NCBI GenBank assembly: GCA_018267315.1
Contig: JAFDYS010000037.1
Location: 84,660 to 145,507 of the forward strand
Reading direction: 5' to 3'
Length of the DNA stretch: 60,848 nucleotides
DNA from: Bacteroidota bacterium
Lineage (GTDB): Bacteria; Bacteroidota; Bacteroidia; Chitinophagales; UBA10324
In this document: positions 60,055-60,848 of the stretch, piece after piece
Numbering within the stretch: position 1 is the first letter of the stretch
Layout: every line of letters starts with the position of its first letter
Translations under genes and position numbers: made by a program
Notes under the pieces: generated by a model
Seen by the model: the letters and a program-made list of their open reading frames with translations, nothing else
Database searches by the model: none
Told to the model about the DNA's origin: nothing

Positions 60055-60848
60055 TGGTTTTCTCCCAGTACTTCTTTGATCTTATTGATGATCTCTGTTT
60101 TGGTAAACGGTACGCCCTGAATTTTATTGACAGGCATGGCGGGAAGCAGGTATTTATCACGGATCACTTTTACCAATTGCCCGTTGTTAATTTCAGGAAC
60201 AATAATCTTGTCGTAGTTGTGAAGAATTTCTCCGAGATTCTTCGGTAGCGGCCGCAGGTAACGTAAATGTGCGTGCGCCACTTTATATCCCTGGCGTTGC
60301 ACTTCTTTTGCGGCTGCTTTCAGCACACCATACGTTCCGCCCCAACCCAGGATGAGTAATTCTCCTTTTTCAGGCCCTTCCACAGTTTGCAGCGGAATGT
60401 AATCAGCGATGTGTTCTATTTTCTGCTCACGCAGCTTCACCATGTATTCATGATTCTCGGGTTCATAGCTGATATTTCCGGTGAGGTTTTCTTTTTCAAT
60501 TCCGCCGATGCGGTGCTCCAGTCCTTTGGTTCCCGGTATCGCCCAGGGACGCGCGAGTTTTTCATCGCGTGAGTAAGGCATAAACCTGGATCCATCGGTG
60601 ATGGGTTTGGCAAACTCGACTTTGATTTCCTGCAGTTGTTTTGAGTGTGGAAATTTCCATGGCTCTGAGCCATTGGCGAGATATCCGTCGCTGAGCAGAA
60701 TCACCGGCGTCATATGCTGCACGGCGATGCGACATGCTTCAAATGCAACTTCAAAACAATCTGCCGGTGACTTGGCTGCAATCACAGGCATCGGGCATTC
60801 TCCGTTTCTTCCGTAAAGCGCCTGCAGTAAATCTGCCTGTTCAGTTTT
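60051..60848 (-). CDS. korA: 2-oxoglutarate:ferredoxin oxidoreductase, alpha subunit, C-terminal part
   Basis: The frame is open to the right edge of the window, so only the last ~265 residues are present. Visible landmarks are the KTEQADLL…GRNGECPMP stretch (the pyruvate/2-oxoglutarate substrate-binding region of alpha subunits), PVILLSDGYLANGSEPW, and the C-terminal domain GELLILGWGGTYGV and LRYLRPLPKN. With KorB it forms KorAB. Its stop overlaps the mntA start, showing the TA module is inserted directly behind korA. Confidence 0.93.
   Translation of the reverse strand, partial: KTEQADLLQALYGRNGECPMPVIAAKSPADCFEVAFEACRIAVQHMTPVILLSDGYLANGSEPWKFPHSKQLQEIKVEFAKPITDGSRFMPYSRDEKLARPWAIPGTKGLEHRIGGIEKENLTGNISYEPENHEYMVKLREQKIEHIADYIPLQTVEGPEKGELLILGWGGTYGVLKAAAKEVQRQGYKVAHAHLRYLRPLPKNLGEILHNYDKIIVPEINNGQLVKVIRDKYLLPAMPVNKIQGVPFTKTEIINKIKEVLGENQ

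Overview
The window looks like one contig from a Bacteroidota chromosome, most likely a Chitinophagales/Sphingobacteriia-type lineage; I infer the rank and cannot prove it here. The evidence is: ten secreted proteins ending in a type IX secretion (T9SS) type A sorting domain; the GldA-GldF-GldG gliding-motility ABC transporter; a TonB-dependent receptor with an N-terminal carboxypeptidase-regulatory-like domain; promoters of the Bacteroidota form TTG-N18-21-TAnnTTTG with very short leaders; and a general lack of Shine-Dalgarno sequences. No tRNA, rRNA, CRISPR array, transposase or prophage gene was seen.

Layout. 1-4.3 kb: end of a GAF-domain protein, an MscS channel, an arginase-fold protein with eroded metal ligands and a small lipoprotein. 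4.4-17.6 kb: a surface and phosphate-themed region with a PhoD-like phosphatase, a TonB-dependent receptor, two paralogous right-handed beta-helix-like T9SS proteins, a smaller T9SS protein, a metallophosphoesterase/glycosyltransferase pair, and a PhoB-like response regulator with no adjacent kinase. Four promoters in this stretch carry 11-bp-phased TTAA/GTAA half-sites ending 9 bp before the -7 box, as expected for a PhoB/OmpR-type activator. 17.7-22.8 kb: polyprenyl synthase, a DoxX/DUF417-like membrane protein, a DUF3109 protein, glycyl-tRNA synthetase and a small unknown protein. The 727-bp gap before glyS holds an unexplained structured element, inverted repeats and a 23-residue membrane micropeptide with its own promoter.

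22.8-32.1 kb: a PKD-repeat T9SS protein, a lipoprotein, guanylate kinase, then a co-directional run gldA-gldF-gldG-DUF4340-terC. 32.4-39.9 kb: a seven-repeat T9SS protein, selD-selU (selenophosphate synthesis and tRNA 2-selenouridine), a DnaQ-type exonuclease, a thioredoxin-like T9SS protein and ligA. 40-44.6 kb: GH3-family adenylating enzyme, zinc-ribbon protein, SDR and acyl-CoA synthetase. 44.7-48.8 kb: a compact fructan or sucrose operon (sugar porter, PfkB kinase, GH32 lipoprotein) with a palindrome at its head and hairpin-forming repeats in both intergenic gaps.

49-58.2 kb: an island of large secreted repeat proteins. One has a strong Shine-Dalgarno and an Ignavibacteria-like sorting domain; the others are a DUF4907/Kelch pair, an SBBP-repeat protein and a glycine-rich protein, plus a DUF3667 protein. 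58.4-60.8 kb: the korAB 2-oxoglutarate:ferredoxin oxidoreductase operon, interrupted exactly between its two subunit genes by an MntA/HepT toxin-antitoxin module whose hepT carries an in-frame amber codon.

The least explained features are the phased-repeat regulon around the beta-helix proteins and TonB receptor, the 118-bp structured element before glyS, the micropeptides, and the broken toxin-antitoxin module inside korAB.
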